From Mycobacterium scrofulaceum (GTDB lineage Bacteria > Actinomycetota > Actinomycetes > Mycobacteriales > Mycobacteriaceae): a stretch of 64,000 nucleotides of DNA. The DNA lies in NCBI RefSeq assembly GCF_002086735.1, contig NZ_MVIJ01000006.1, positions 95,195 to 159,194 of the forward strand, in the 5' to 3' direction. The translations under genes were made by a program, and so were the position numbers. Numbering within the stretch: the stretch's first letter is position 1; each line of letters begins with the position of its first letter. Below, piece by piece: positions 20,764 to 29,067 of this stretch. The notes beneath the pieces were generated by a model, which was not told where the DNA came from, did no database searches, and was given only the letters and a program-made list of their open reading frames with translations.

Positions 20764-21180
20764 GTGGCCGAATTCGACCCCAAGGCCGGCTTCAGCCGGT
20801 CCCCGGTGGCCCGGATGGCCACGGTCACGCCCGACGGCCTCCCCCACCTGGTCCCGGTGGTCTTCGCGGTCGGCGAGGACTCCGCCGACGTGGTGTACAC
20901 CGCCGTCGACGCGAAACCCAAGACGACGCGCCGGCTGCGGCGGCTGGCCAACATCGAGCACAACGGCCACGTGAGCCTGCTCGTCGACCAATACGCCGAC
21001 GACTGGACGCGGTTGTGGTGGGTACGGGTCGACGGCACGGCCACCATTCACACCGACAACGCCGTGCTGGAGTCGGCATACCGGCTGCTGCGCGCCAAAT
21101 ACCCTCAGTATCAATCGGTTCCGCTGGACGGACCGGTGATCGCGATCGCGGTGCGCCGCTGGTCGAGCTGGCACGCCTGA
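20764..21180 (+). CDS. F420-dependent PPOX-class oxidoreductase (Rv0121c-like)
   Basis: Split-barrel flavin/deazaflavin protein of 138 residues starting at GTG 20764. Landmarks: the N-terminal SRSPVARMATVTPDGLPHLVPVVF, the central PKTTRRLRRLANIEHNGHVSLLVD and the C-terminal RLLRAKYPQYQ, as in the TIGR03668 F420-binding group. The substrate is unknown; relatives reduce biliverdin, menaquinone or fatty acids. It sits at the Rv0121c position, upstream of fusA2 and on the same strand. Confidence 0.88.
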   Translation: MAEFDPKAGFSRSPVARMATVTPDGLPHLVPVVFAVGEDSADVVYTAVDAKPKTTRRLRRLANIEHNGHVSLLVDQYADDWTRLWWVRVDGTATIHTDNAVLESAYRLLRAKYPQYQSVPLDGPVIAIAVRRWSSWHA

Positions 21181-21341
21181 CGGGTGGCGCGGGCCTCCCA
21201 CCGGGCCGGGGCAATCGTGGCCGCTACGTGGCCTTGTGTTGGGCCCCCGTTGGGGGAACAGTTGCTTATGGACTCTGTGAGCTAGGACACACGACGCTGG
21301 CGCACCCCGGCGATGCGGCCGGAGAGAACTGGAGGAACCTC

Positions 21342-23501
21342 ATGGCGGACAAGGCGAATGCTTCCCAGGGCGCGGCGGCCGCTGCCACCCCTGCCGGCCC
21401 ACGCGATGTGCGCAACATCGTCCTGGTCGGACCGTCGGGTGCCGGCAAGACCACCCTGGTCGAGGCGCTGCTGCTCGCCGGCGGGGTGCTGAGCAGAGCG
21501 GGTTCGGTCACCGACGGCAGCACGGTATGCGACTACGACGAGGCCGAGATCCGCCAACAGCGGTCCGTCGGCCTCGCCGTGGCGTCCTTGGCGCACGACG
21601 GCATCAAGATCAACCTGGTGGACACGCCCGGGTACGCCGATTTCGTCGGTGAGCTACGCGCCGGCCTGCGCGCCGCGGACTGCGCGCTGTTCGTGATCGC
21701 CGCCAACGAGGGCGTCGACGAACCCACCAAATCGCTGTGGCAGGAATGCGATCGGGTCGGCATGCCCCGCGCCGTGGTGATCACCAAGCTCGACCACACC
21801 CGCGCCAACTACGCCGAGGCGCTGACCTCCGCGCAGAACGCGTTCGGCGACAAGGTGTTACCGCTCTACCTGCCGACCGGCCTGCCGTCCTGCGAAGGCC
21901 TGATCGGCCTGCTGTCGCAGACCCGCTACCGGTACGCCGACGGACGGAGGACCGCGCAGCCGCCCGAGCCTTCCGACGCCGAGCGCATCGAGGAGGCGCG
22001 CGGCACCCTCATCGAGGGCATCATCGAGGAATCCGAGGACGAGTCGCTGATGGATCGCTACCTCGGCGGCGAGTCCATCGACGAAGCCGTGCTCATCGAG
22101 GACCTGGAGCGGGCCGTCGCCCGCGGGTCGTTCTTCCCGGTGATCCCGGTCTGCAGCAGCACCGGCGTCGGCACCCAGGAGCTGCTGGAGGTCACCACGC
22201 GCGGATTCCCGTCCCCGATGGAACATCCCCTCCCCGAGGTCTTCACGCCGCAGGGCGCCCCGCACGCGACGCTGACCTGCGACCCCGCCGCACCGCTGCT
22301 GGCCGAGGTGGTGAAGACGACGTCGGACCCCTACGTCGGACGGCTCAGCCTGGTCCGGGTGTTCTCCGGGACCATCAGGCCCGACACGACGGTTCATGTG
22401 TCGGGCCATTTCGCATCGTTTTTCGGGGCGGTCAACGGGAACGGCGGCACGCACCCCGATCACGACGAAGACGAACGCGTCGGCGCCCTGTCGTTTCCGC
22501 TGGGAAAGCAGCAGCGCCCCGCCCCGGTCGTGGTGGCGGGTGACATCTGCGCGATCGGCAAGCTGAGCCGGGCCGAGACGGGTGACACCCTCTCGGACAA
22601 GGCGGAGCCGCTCGTGCTCAAACCGTGGACGATGCCCGAACCCCTGCTGCCGGTCGCGATCCAGGCGCACGCGAAGACCGACGAGGACAAGCTGTCCGTC
22701 GGGCTGGGCCGGCTGGCCGCCGAGGACCCGACGCTGCGCATCGAGCAGAACCCCGAAACCCACCAGATCGTGTTGTGGTGCATGGGCGAGGCCCACGCCG
22801 GCGTCGTCCTCGACGCGCTGGCCAACCGATACGGCGTCACGGTCGACACCGTCGAGCTTCGCGTGCCGCTGCGAGAAACGTTCGCCGGCAAGGCAAAAGG
22901 CCACGGCCGGCACGTCAAGCAATCCGGGGGGCACGGTCAATACGCGGTGTGTGACATCGAGGTGGAGCCGCTACCGGAGGGTTCGGGATTCGAGTTCCTG
23001 GACAAGGTGGTCGGCGGGGCGGTTCCGCGGCAGTTCATCCCGAGCGTGGAAAAGGGGGTGCGCGCGCAGATGGAGAAGGGCGTGCACGCCGGCTACCCGG
23101 TGGTCGACGTCCGGGTCACGCTGCTCGACGGCAAGGCCCACAGCGTCGACTCCTCGGATTTCGCTTTCCAGATGGCGGGCTCCCTGGCGCTGCGCGAGGC
23201 GGCCGCGGCGACGAAGGTGAGCCTGCTCGAGCCCATCGACGAGGTGGCGGTGCTGGTGCCCGACGACTTCGTGGGTGCGGTGATGGGTGACCTGTCGGGC
23301 CGGCGTGGCCGGCTGCTCGGCACCGACACCGCGGGCAACGAACGCACGCTGGTCAGGGCCGAGGTGCCCCAGGTGGAGTTGACGCGGTACGCGATCGACT
23401 TGCGTTCACTGGCCCACGGCGCCGCGTCGTTCACCCGTACCTTCGTCCGCTACGAACCCATGCCGGAGGCCGCGGCCACCCGGGTGAAGGCCACCGCCTG
23501 A
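21342..23501 (+). CDS. fusA2: Elongation factor G-like protein FusA2
   Basis: Translational GTPase-like protein of 719 residues with the five-domain EF-G layout. The G1 P-loop is GPSGAGKTTL (30-39) and G3 is DTPG. G4 reads TKLD instead of the NKxD of true EF-G, which should alter guanine recognition. The domain IV/V signatures (GHGRHVKQSGGHGQYA, DLSGRRGRLLGT) are intact. It matches Rv0120c and is not the main EF-G. ATG 21342 has ggagga upstream, so the longer frame from 21015 is not used. Confidence 0.93.
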   Translation: MADKANASQGAAAAATPAGPRDVRNIVLVGPSGAGKTTLVEALLLAGGVLSRAGSVTDGSTVCDYDEAEIRQQRSVGLAVASLAHDGIKINLVDTPGYADFVGELRAGLRAADCALFVIAANEGVDEPTKSLWQECDRVGMPRAVVITKLDHTRANYAEALTSAQNAFGDKVLPLYLPTGLPSCEGLIGLLSQTRYRYADGRRTAQPPEPSDAERIEEARGTLIEGIIEESEDESLMDRYLGGESIDEAVLIEDLERAVARGSFFPVIPVCSSTGVGTQELLEVTTRGFPSPMEHPLPEVFTPQGAPHATLTCDPAAPLLAEVVKTTSDPYVGRLSLVRVFSGTIRPDTTVHVSGHFASFFGAVNGNGGTHPDHDEDERVGALSFPLGKQQRPAPVVVAGDICAIGKLSRAETGDTLSDKAEPLVLKPWTMPEPLLPVAIQAHAKTDEDKLSVGLGRLAAEDPTLRIEQNPETHQIVLWCMGEAHAGVVLDALANRYGVTVDTVELRVPLRETFAGKAKGHGRHVKQSGGHGQYAVCDIEVEPLPEGSGFEFLDKVVGGAVPRQFIPSVEKGVRAQMEKGVHAGYPVVDVRVTLLDGKAHSVDSSDFAFQMAGSLALREAAAATKVSLLEPIDEVAVLVPDDFVGAVMGDLSGRRGRLLGTDTAGNERTLVRAEVPQVELTRYAIDLRSLAHGAASFTRTFVRYEPMPEAAATRVKATA

Positions 23502-23517
23502 GCCGTCGCTTCGAGCC

Positions 23518-25098
23518 CTAGCCGCCCCGGCCGAATTGCCGGGCGACGGCGCGGCGGTCCAGGGAGCCTTTCGCGGTGTGCGGCAGCTCGGCCGCCTGCT
23601 GGAAGCTGGCCGGCACCTCGAAGGGGGCCAGCCGGTCGCGGCCGAACGCCGCGAGTTCGTCCGCGGTCGGCCCCGCGGATCCCCGCGGAACGATCACCGC
23701 GGCCACCGTCTCGCCGTACAGCTTGTCGGGCACCCCGAAGACGGCCACCTCCAGGACGTCGGGGTGGCTGGCCAGCACGCCCTCGACGCGCTCGGGTGAG
23801 ATCTTCTCCCCGCCCCGGTTGATGAGTTCCTTGATCCGGCCCCGGATGACCAGGTCGCCCGCCGCCGACAGCGTTCCCAAGTCACCGGTGCGCAGCCAAC
23901 CGTCGGTGAAGTTGGCGGCGGTGATCGCCGGGTCGCCGAGGTACCCGCGGACCACGGTGGGCCCGCGCAACCAGACCTCGCCGACCTCCCCCGCCGGCGC
24001 CGGCCGGCCGCCGGACCCGGCGATCCTGATTTCCGGCCCGGTCGAACGGCCGACGAGACCCTGTGTGGCAGCAGGGTTTTCGGTGTTGCCGATTCCAGTC
24101 GTCGCCACCTGGTGGGTGGCTTCGGTCATGCCGAAGGCGCACACCACCGGCGCGGAGAAGGTGTCCTGCAGCGCCTGCGCCGTTTCGGCGGTGAGCGGGG
24201 CGCTGCAACTGCGGATGAACCGCAACGCCGTGCCGCCGTGCCGGTGGGTTGCTGCCCGCTCCAACAGGATCTGGTGAATCGTGGGGACGGCCGTGTACCA
24301 GGTGGCGCCGACGGCGTCGATGTCGTCCCAGAAGGTGTGCGCCGAGAACCGCCCGCGCGCGGGCAGCAACACCGCGCCCCCGGACACCAGGGTGGCCAGC
24401 AGCGCGGCGAGCAGCCCGTGGCCGTGGTAAAGCGGCATCACGGCCACCGTGGCGTCTTCGGGGCCCAGGCCGTATCCGGCGATGATGGCCCGCACCGAGC
24501 CGGCGACGTTGCCGCGGGTCCAGGGCACCATTTTCGGCGTCCCGGTAGTTCCCCCGGTGAACATGATCATGGCGTCGTCGTCGCACAGCCCTTCGGGCGT
24601 CGAAAAACTCTGTGCCCCATCGCCTCCGGCCTCGAGTTCCACCGTCGGTGCGCCCGGCGCCGGGGCGGCCTTCACCGCCAGCGGCCACCACGGCACTCCT
24701 TGGCCCTCGTCAGGCGCCTCGCCGTCGATGAGCACCGTCCGGGCCCCGACGGCTTCGCTGCGGGCACGCTGCTCACCGACCGGCAGCGCCGGGTCCAACG
24801 GAACCGCGACCAGGTCGGCGCGCGACGCGGCCAGCAGCGCCACGACGAATTCCGGGTTGCTTCCGGAGCGCAGCGCGACGCGGTCACCCGGCCGCAGCCC
24901 GTGCCCCTTCAGCGCCTCGGCCAGGTCGTCGACCAGCCGCAGCAGATCGCGGTAGCCGATCGGTGTCCGATCGGCGGTGACGACCAGCGCGGGCGCGTCG
25001 GGGGACCGCCGTGCCGCCTCCTCGACCAGATCGGCGAGGCGTGGGCCCCGCGTCTCCGTCCCCATGGCCTCGCCGCCGATGACCGCCTCAGGTTTCAT
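23518..25098 (-). CDS. fadD7: Acyl-CoA synthetase FadD7, possible oxalate-CoA ligase
   Basis: Class I adenylate-forming enzyme of 526 residues. Motifs: FTGGTTGTPKMVPW (P-loop, A3), FGMTEATHQ (A5), WLRTGDLG (A7), GRIKELINRGGEKISPERVE (A8) and a C-terminal KGSLDRR with the catalytic Lys. It resembles the plant/yeast AAE3/Pcs60 oxalyl-CoA synthetases as well as Rv0119. Divergence from oxcA (oxalyl-CoA decarboxylase) across a 247-bp region supports an oxalate-activating role, but this is inference. ATG 25098 has gggag upstream. Confidence 0.88.
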   Translation of the reverse strand: MKPEAVIGGEAMGTETRGPRLADLVEEAARRSPDAPALVVTADRTPIGYRDLLRLVDDLAEALKGHGLRPGDRVALRSGSNPEFVVALLAASRADLVAVPLDPALPVGEQRARSEAVGARTVLIDGEAPDEGQGVPWWPLAVKAAPAPGAPTVELEAGGDGAQSFSTPEGLCDDDAMIMFTGGTTGTPKMVPWTRGNVAGSVRAIIAGYGLGPEDATVAVMPLYHGHGLLAALLATLVSGGAVLLPARGRFSAHTFWDDIDAVGATWYTAVPTIHQILLERAATHRHGGTALRFIRSCSAPLTAETAQALQDTFSAPVVCAFGMTEATHQVATTGIGNTENPAATQGLVGRSTGPEIRIAGSGGRPAPAGEVGEVWLRGPTVVRGYLGDPAITAANFTDGWLRTGDLGTLSAAGDLVIRGRIKELINRGGEKISPERVEGVLASHPDVLEVAVFGVPDKLYGETVAAVIVPRGSAGPTADELAAFGRDRLAPFEVPASFQQAAELPHTAKGSLDRRAVARQFGRGG

Positions 25099-25345
25099 CG
25101 CCGCACTCCCTTTCGCTTCGTCGTCAATCCGCTCGAAGATTGCCGGGTGGCCGTCCGTCCGTCCAATACCGATCCGCTCACGACCGATAACCGTTGACTA
25201 TTGACTCACAGAAGGCGGCTTGCCAGCACCGATAAACGCTGTGAATCGCTGCATAGCGGCCCGGTCTTGGACACCCGCCTGGCCGCCGGGCCAGAGTATG
25301 GCCGAGGCTTTACCCCACCGAGACCACACACGAGGAGTCGCCACC

Positions 25346-27079
25346 ATGACCGCACTTTCGGCATCTCCCGGCCAAGCGCAGGGGCCCGCGCGTTTGATCG
25401 ACGGCTTCCACCTGGTGGTGGAGGCGCTCAAGGCCAACGACGTCGACACGATCTACGGGATCGTGGGCATTCCCATCACCGACCTCGCCCGCGTCGCGCA
25501 GGCCTCCGGCATCCGTTACATCGGCTTCCGCCAGGAGAGCTCGGCGGGCAACGCCGCGGCGGCCGCGGGATTCCTCAACCGCCGACCGGGCGTGTGCCTC
25601 ACGACGTCCGGGCCCGGCTTCCTCAACGGCCTGCCCGCTCTGGCCAACGCCACCGCGAACTGCTTCCCGATGATCCAGATCTCGGGCTCCAGCAATCGGG
25701 CGCTGGTCGATCTGCAACGCGGTGACTACCAGGACATCGACCAGCTCGACGCGGCGCGGCCGTTCGCGAAGGCGGCCTACCGGATCGGCCGCGTCGAGGA
25801 CATCGGCCGCGGTGTCGCGCGCGCCGTGCGCACCGCGATCTCCGGGCGTCCCGGCGGCGTCTACCTCGACATCCCCGGGGAGGTGTTGGGCCAGGCGATG
25901 AATGCCGACGACGCCGCGGCCACGGTCTGGCGGATCGTCGACCCCGCGCCGCGCCAACTGCCGGCGCCCGAGGCGGTCGAGCGCGCGCTGCAGCTGCTCG
26001 CACAGGCGCAGCGACCGTTGATCGTGTTGGGCAAGGGCGCCGCATACGCGCAGGCCGACAACCTGATTCGCGAATTCGTCGAGGCCTCCGGAATTCCGTT
26101 CCTGCCGATGTCGATGGCCAAGGGGCTGCTGCCGGATTCCCACCCGCAGTCGGCGGCCGCCGCGCGTTCGCTCGCGCTCGGCCGCGCCGACGTGGTGGTG
26201 TTGGTCGGCGCCCGCCTGAATTGGCTACTCGGACACGGGGAGTCGCCGCAGTGGTCCGCCGACGCCCGGTTCGTGCAGGTCGACATCGCCCCGTCGGAGT
26301 TCGACAGCAATCAGCCGATCGCGGCCCCCCTGGCCGGCGACATCGGCTCGGTGATGGCGGCGCTGCGCGACGGCGTGGCCGCCCACCCCCTCACCGTGCC
26401 CGAGGAATGGACCAAGGAGTTGGCCGCCCGCACCGAACGCAACGACGCCAAGATGCGCGAGCGACTGGCCGAAGACCCGCGCCCGATGCGCTTCTACAAC
26501 GCGCTGGGCGCGATTCGCACCGTGCTGCAAGCGAACCCGGACGCATATGTGGTCAACGAGGGGGCCAACGCGCTCGACCTGGCGCGCAACGTGATCGGCA
26601 TGGAGGTGCCGCGACACCGGCTCGACACCGGGACCTGGGGCACGATGGGCATCGGCATGGGCTACGCCATCGCCGCCGCCGTCGAGACGGGCCAACCCGT
26701 GGTGGCCATCGAGGGTGACAGCGCATTCGGCTTCAGCGGCATGGAGATCGAGACCATCTGCCGCTACCGGCTTCCGGTGACCGTCGTGATTCTCAACAAC
26801 GGCGGCGTCTACCGCGGCGACGAGGCCGCCGATGGTACGGACCCGGCACCCACCGTCCTGAATGCGCGGGCGCATCACGAGCTGCTCGCGGAAGCCTTCG
26901 GCGGCAAGGGGTATCACGTCACCACCCCGGCCGAGCTGCGGTCGGCGCTGTCCGATTCCATCGCGGCGCGGACACCGTCGATCATCGACTGCGAGCTCGA
27001 CCCGGCGGCGGGGGTGGAAAGCGGGCATCTGGCGGGCCTGAACCCGACGAGCGCGGCGGCGGTCAGCGCCGGTGGGTGA
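25346..27079 (+). CDS. oxcA: Oxalyl-CoA decarboxylase, ThDP-dependent
   Basis: 577-residue ThDP enzyme with the three-domain acetolactate-synthase fold. The Pyr-domain glutamate is E64 (RQESSAGNAAAAAG). The PP-domain Mg/ThDP motif runs from EGDSAFGFSGMEIETI to LNNGGVYRGD. Identity to Rv0118c-type oxalyl-CoA decarboxylases is strong (GFLNRRPGVCLTTSGPGFLN). The reaction is oxalyl-CoA to formyl-CoA and CO2. ATG 25346 has gaggag 8 bp upstream. Its last 17 bp overlap the convergent oxyS gene. Confidence 0.92.
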   Translation: MTALSASPGQAQGPARLIDGFHLVVEALKANDVDTIYGIVGIPITDLARVAQASGIRYIGFRQESSAGNAAAAAGFLNRRPGVCLTTSGPGFLNGLPALANATANCFPMIQISGSSNRALVDLQRGDYQDIDQLDAARPFAKAAYRIGRVEDIGRGVARAVRTAISGRPGGVYLDIPGEVLGQAMNADDAAATVWRIVDPAPRQLPAPEAVERALQLLAQAQRPLIVLGKGAAYAQADNLIREFVEASGIPFLPMSMAKGLLPDSHPQSAAAARSLALGRADVVVLVGARLNWLLGHGESPQWSADARFVQVDIAPSEFDSNQPIAAPLAGDIGSVMAALRDGVAAHPLTVPEEWTKELAARTERNDAKMRERLAEDPRPMRFYNALGAIRTVLQANPDAYVVNEGANALDLARNVIGMEVPRHRLDTGTWGTMGIGMGYAIAAAVETGQPVVAIEGDSAFGFSGMEIETICRYRLPVTVVILNNGGVYRGDEAADGTDPAPTVLNARAHHELLAEAFGGKGYHVTTPAELRSALSDSIAARTPSIIDCELDPAAGVESGHLAGLNPTSAAAVSAGG

Positions 27080-27995
27080 TCTGCTGCAGCTGCGCGTCGA
27101 AGAACTCGTCGAGCGACAGCCCCGCCGCGGAAGCGGCGAGCGCGCGGGCGATCGGCGAACCGGGTCCGGCGGAATTGGTCGCCAGGGCGATCTCGGCCTT
27201 GAGCACCGGATCGACCATCTCCACCGCACGGACTTCGGGGCCCAGCGGCGACGTCCACAGCCAGGTGTGCGGCACGATGCAGGCCCAGTTCCCCGCTGCC
27301 ACCTGAGCGAATAGCGAAGCGACGGAGTCGGTTTCGACCTGTGGGATCACTTCGATGTCATGATCGGCGAAGGCCTTGTCGATGATTTGGCGGTCCCGCA
27401 TGTCGGGGGTGAGGAGCGCCAGCGGCAACTGCGCCGCCTCCGGCCAGGTCGTGGTCGCCGCGGCGGACCCCAACATGTCCGCGGGTGACAGCAGCACGTA
27501 GTGCTCTTCGTACAGCGGCACCAGGTTGACGTCGTGGGCCTCATCCGGCGCCGCGTGCACGATCGCGGCGTCCAGTTCGAATTCGCGCAGCCGCCGGTAC
27601 AATTCGGTGCCCGCCAACCGGGAAAGGATGTGCACCTTGGCCAGCGGGTGCGCCGAACAGAACGCCGAGAGCACCAGGGAGGCGGTCATCGAGGCGGTGG
27701 GGACCGTGCCCAGCCGCAGCATGCCCGTGATGCCCGACCGCACCGCATGGACCTCCGCCTTGAAAGCGTCGTGCTCGGCGAGAATCCGCCTGGCCCACAC
27801 CACCAACCGCTCGCCTTCCGGGGTCAGGCCCTCGAAGCTGTGTCCGCGATTGATCAGCGTGACGTTGAGCTCGCGTTCCAGCTTGGCGATCGCGGCGGAC
27901 AGCGCGGGTTGGGACACGAAGCACTTCTCGGCCGCCCGGGCGAAGTGACGCTCCTGCGCGACCGCCACGAAGTACTCCAGCTGACGGAAGAGCAC
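27063..27995 (-). CDS. oxyS: LysR-type regulator OxyS
   Basis: LysR regulator of 310 residues: N-terminal winged HTH (FAVAQERHFARAAEKCFVSQPALSAAIAKLE pattern, residues about 8-40) and a C-terminal substrate-binding domain. A Cys lies in the HTH. It matches Rv0117, described as an oxidative-stress regulator. GTG 27995 is chosen because gaggagg lies 5-10 bp upstream; the longer frame to 28154 has no such signal. It is convergent and overlapping with oxcA and divergent from ldtA (176 bp), where a LysR protein could bind. Confidence 0.9.
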   Translation of the reverse strand: MLFRQLEYFVAVAQERHFARAAEKCFVSQPALSAAIAKLERELNVTLINRGHSFEGLTPEGERLVVWARRILAEHDAFKAEVHAVRSGITGMLRLGTVPTASMTASLVLSAFCSAHPLAKVHILSRLAGTELYRRLREFELDAAIVHAAPDEAHDVNLVPLYEEHYVLLSPADMLGSAAATTTWPEAAQLPLALLTPDMRDRQIIDKAFADHDIEVIPQVETDSVASLFAQVAAGNWACIVPHTWLWTSPLGPEVRAVEMVDPVLKAEIALATNSAGPGSPIARALAASAAGLSLDEFFDAQLQQITHRR

Positions 27996-28126
27996 CCGTG
28001 CCTCCTCGGCCCGACGGAGTTTTGCTGAGGCTAACGCGTCGCCCGCACACCAGCCAGTCCGGCCGGCGGACGGCGGCCGGCGAGCCCCCAGTTGTTTGCT
28101 GAAAGTGGCACTGCGGGAACAGCCGG

Positions 28127-28132
28127 TAGAAT
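28127..28132 (+). promoter_or_regulatory. Likely -10 element of ldtA
   Basis: TAGAAT, a good mycobacterial SigA -10, lies 40 bp before the ldtA ATG. The -35 region (TGGCAC 15 bp upstream) is poor. Confidence 0.4.
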
Positions 28133-28171
28133 AGAGTCTCGTCAATCGCACCATCTCGAAGGGCGGGCGCT

Positions 28172-28927
28172 ATGCGTCGAGGTGTTCGTTATCTATTTGT
28201 TATGGTCGCGATCACGGCGATGGGCCTGGTCGCATCCCCCGCCCGCGCCCACGCGTCGCTGCCGCTCCCGCAACCCGTCCCGGCCGTTGCCTCGGTTTTG
28301 CCGGCTAACGGCGCCGTGGTGGGCGTTGCGCACCCGGTGGTCGTGACCTTCACCGCGCCGGTCGACGACCGCGCGGCCGTCGAGCGGTCCATCCGCGTGA
28401 CCTCGCCGAGCAACACCACCGGGCACTTCGAGTGGGTCAAGGACAACGTCGTGCAGTGGGTGCCCAACCAGTACTGGCCCGCCCACACCCACGTTTCGGT
28501 CGGCATTCAGGCCCTGACCACTGGTTTCGACACCGGAGACGCCCTGCTCGGTGTCGCCAGCATCTCCGCGCACACCTTCACCGTCAGCCGGAACGGCGAG
28601 GTGCTGCGCACCATGCCGGCGTCGATGGGCAAGCCCAGCAGGCCCACGCCGATCGGCAACTTCACCGCCCTCGAGAAGCAGCGCACCGTCGTCATGGACT
28701 CCCGGACCATCGGCATCCCGCTCAGCTCGCCCGAGGGGTACAAGATCACCGCCAGTTATGCGGTTCGCGTCACCTGGAGCGGCGTCTACGTGCACTCGGC
28801 ACCCTGGTCGGTCGACTCGCAGGGCTATGCCAACGTGAGTCATGGCTGCATCAACCTCAGTCCCGACAACGCCGCCTGGTACTTCAACCAGGTGAACGTC
28901 GGCGACCCCATCCAAGTCGTCGCCTGA
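28172..28927 (+). CDS. ldtA: L,D-transpeptidase LdtMt1 type
   Basis: 251 residues, the same length as LdtMt1 (Rv0116c). N-terminal signal peptide (residues 1-26, MVAITAMGLVASPARA), an Ig-like domain (about 35-125) and a YkuD catalytic domain with SHGCINLS holding the nucleophile C226; H208 (VHSAPW) and the second His (SHGC) complete the site. It makes 3-3 peptidoglycan cross-links in the periplasm and is the target of carbapenems in this family. The gene stands alone, divergent from oxyS. Confidence 0.95.
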   Translation: MRRGVRYLFVMVAITAMGLVASPARAHASLPLPQPVPAVASVLPANGAVVGVAHPVVVTFTAPVDDRAAVERSIRVTSPSNTTGHFEWVKDNVVQWVPNQYWPAHTHVSVGIQALTTGFDTGDALLGVASISAHTFTVSRNGEVLRTMPASMGKPSRPTPIGNFTALEKQRTVVMDSRTIGIPLSSPEGYKITASYAVRVTWSGVYVHSAPWSVDSQGYANVSHGCINLSPDNAAWYFNQVNVGDPIQVVA

Positions 28928-28979
28928 CGCCGGTCGCGCCGGCAAACGTTCGGCGCGGCTCGATGCGCGCCGTGCCGTC

Positions 28980-28999
28980 GTTGTGACGACCGTCACAAC
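28980..28999. promoter_or_regulatory. CRP/Cmr-type operator upstream of car
   Basis: GTTGTGACG-AC-CGTCACAAC is a perfect 9-bp inverted repeat and contains TGTGA-N6-TCACA, the consensus of mycobacterial CRP (Rv3676). It is centred about 78 bp upstream of the car start codon and 62 bp after ldtA. Confidence 0.7.
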
Positions 29000-29067
29000 C
29001 ATCGAACGGAAGACCGGCCCGTGACAGTGAGTTCTCGGTAGACGAGGATCCGAACGGGAGGCTGGCC

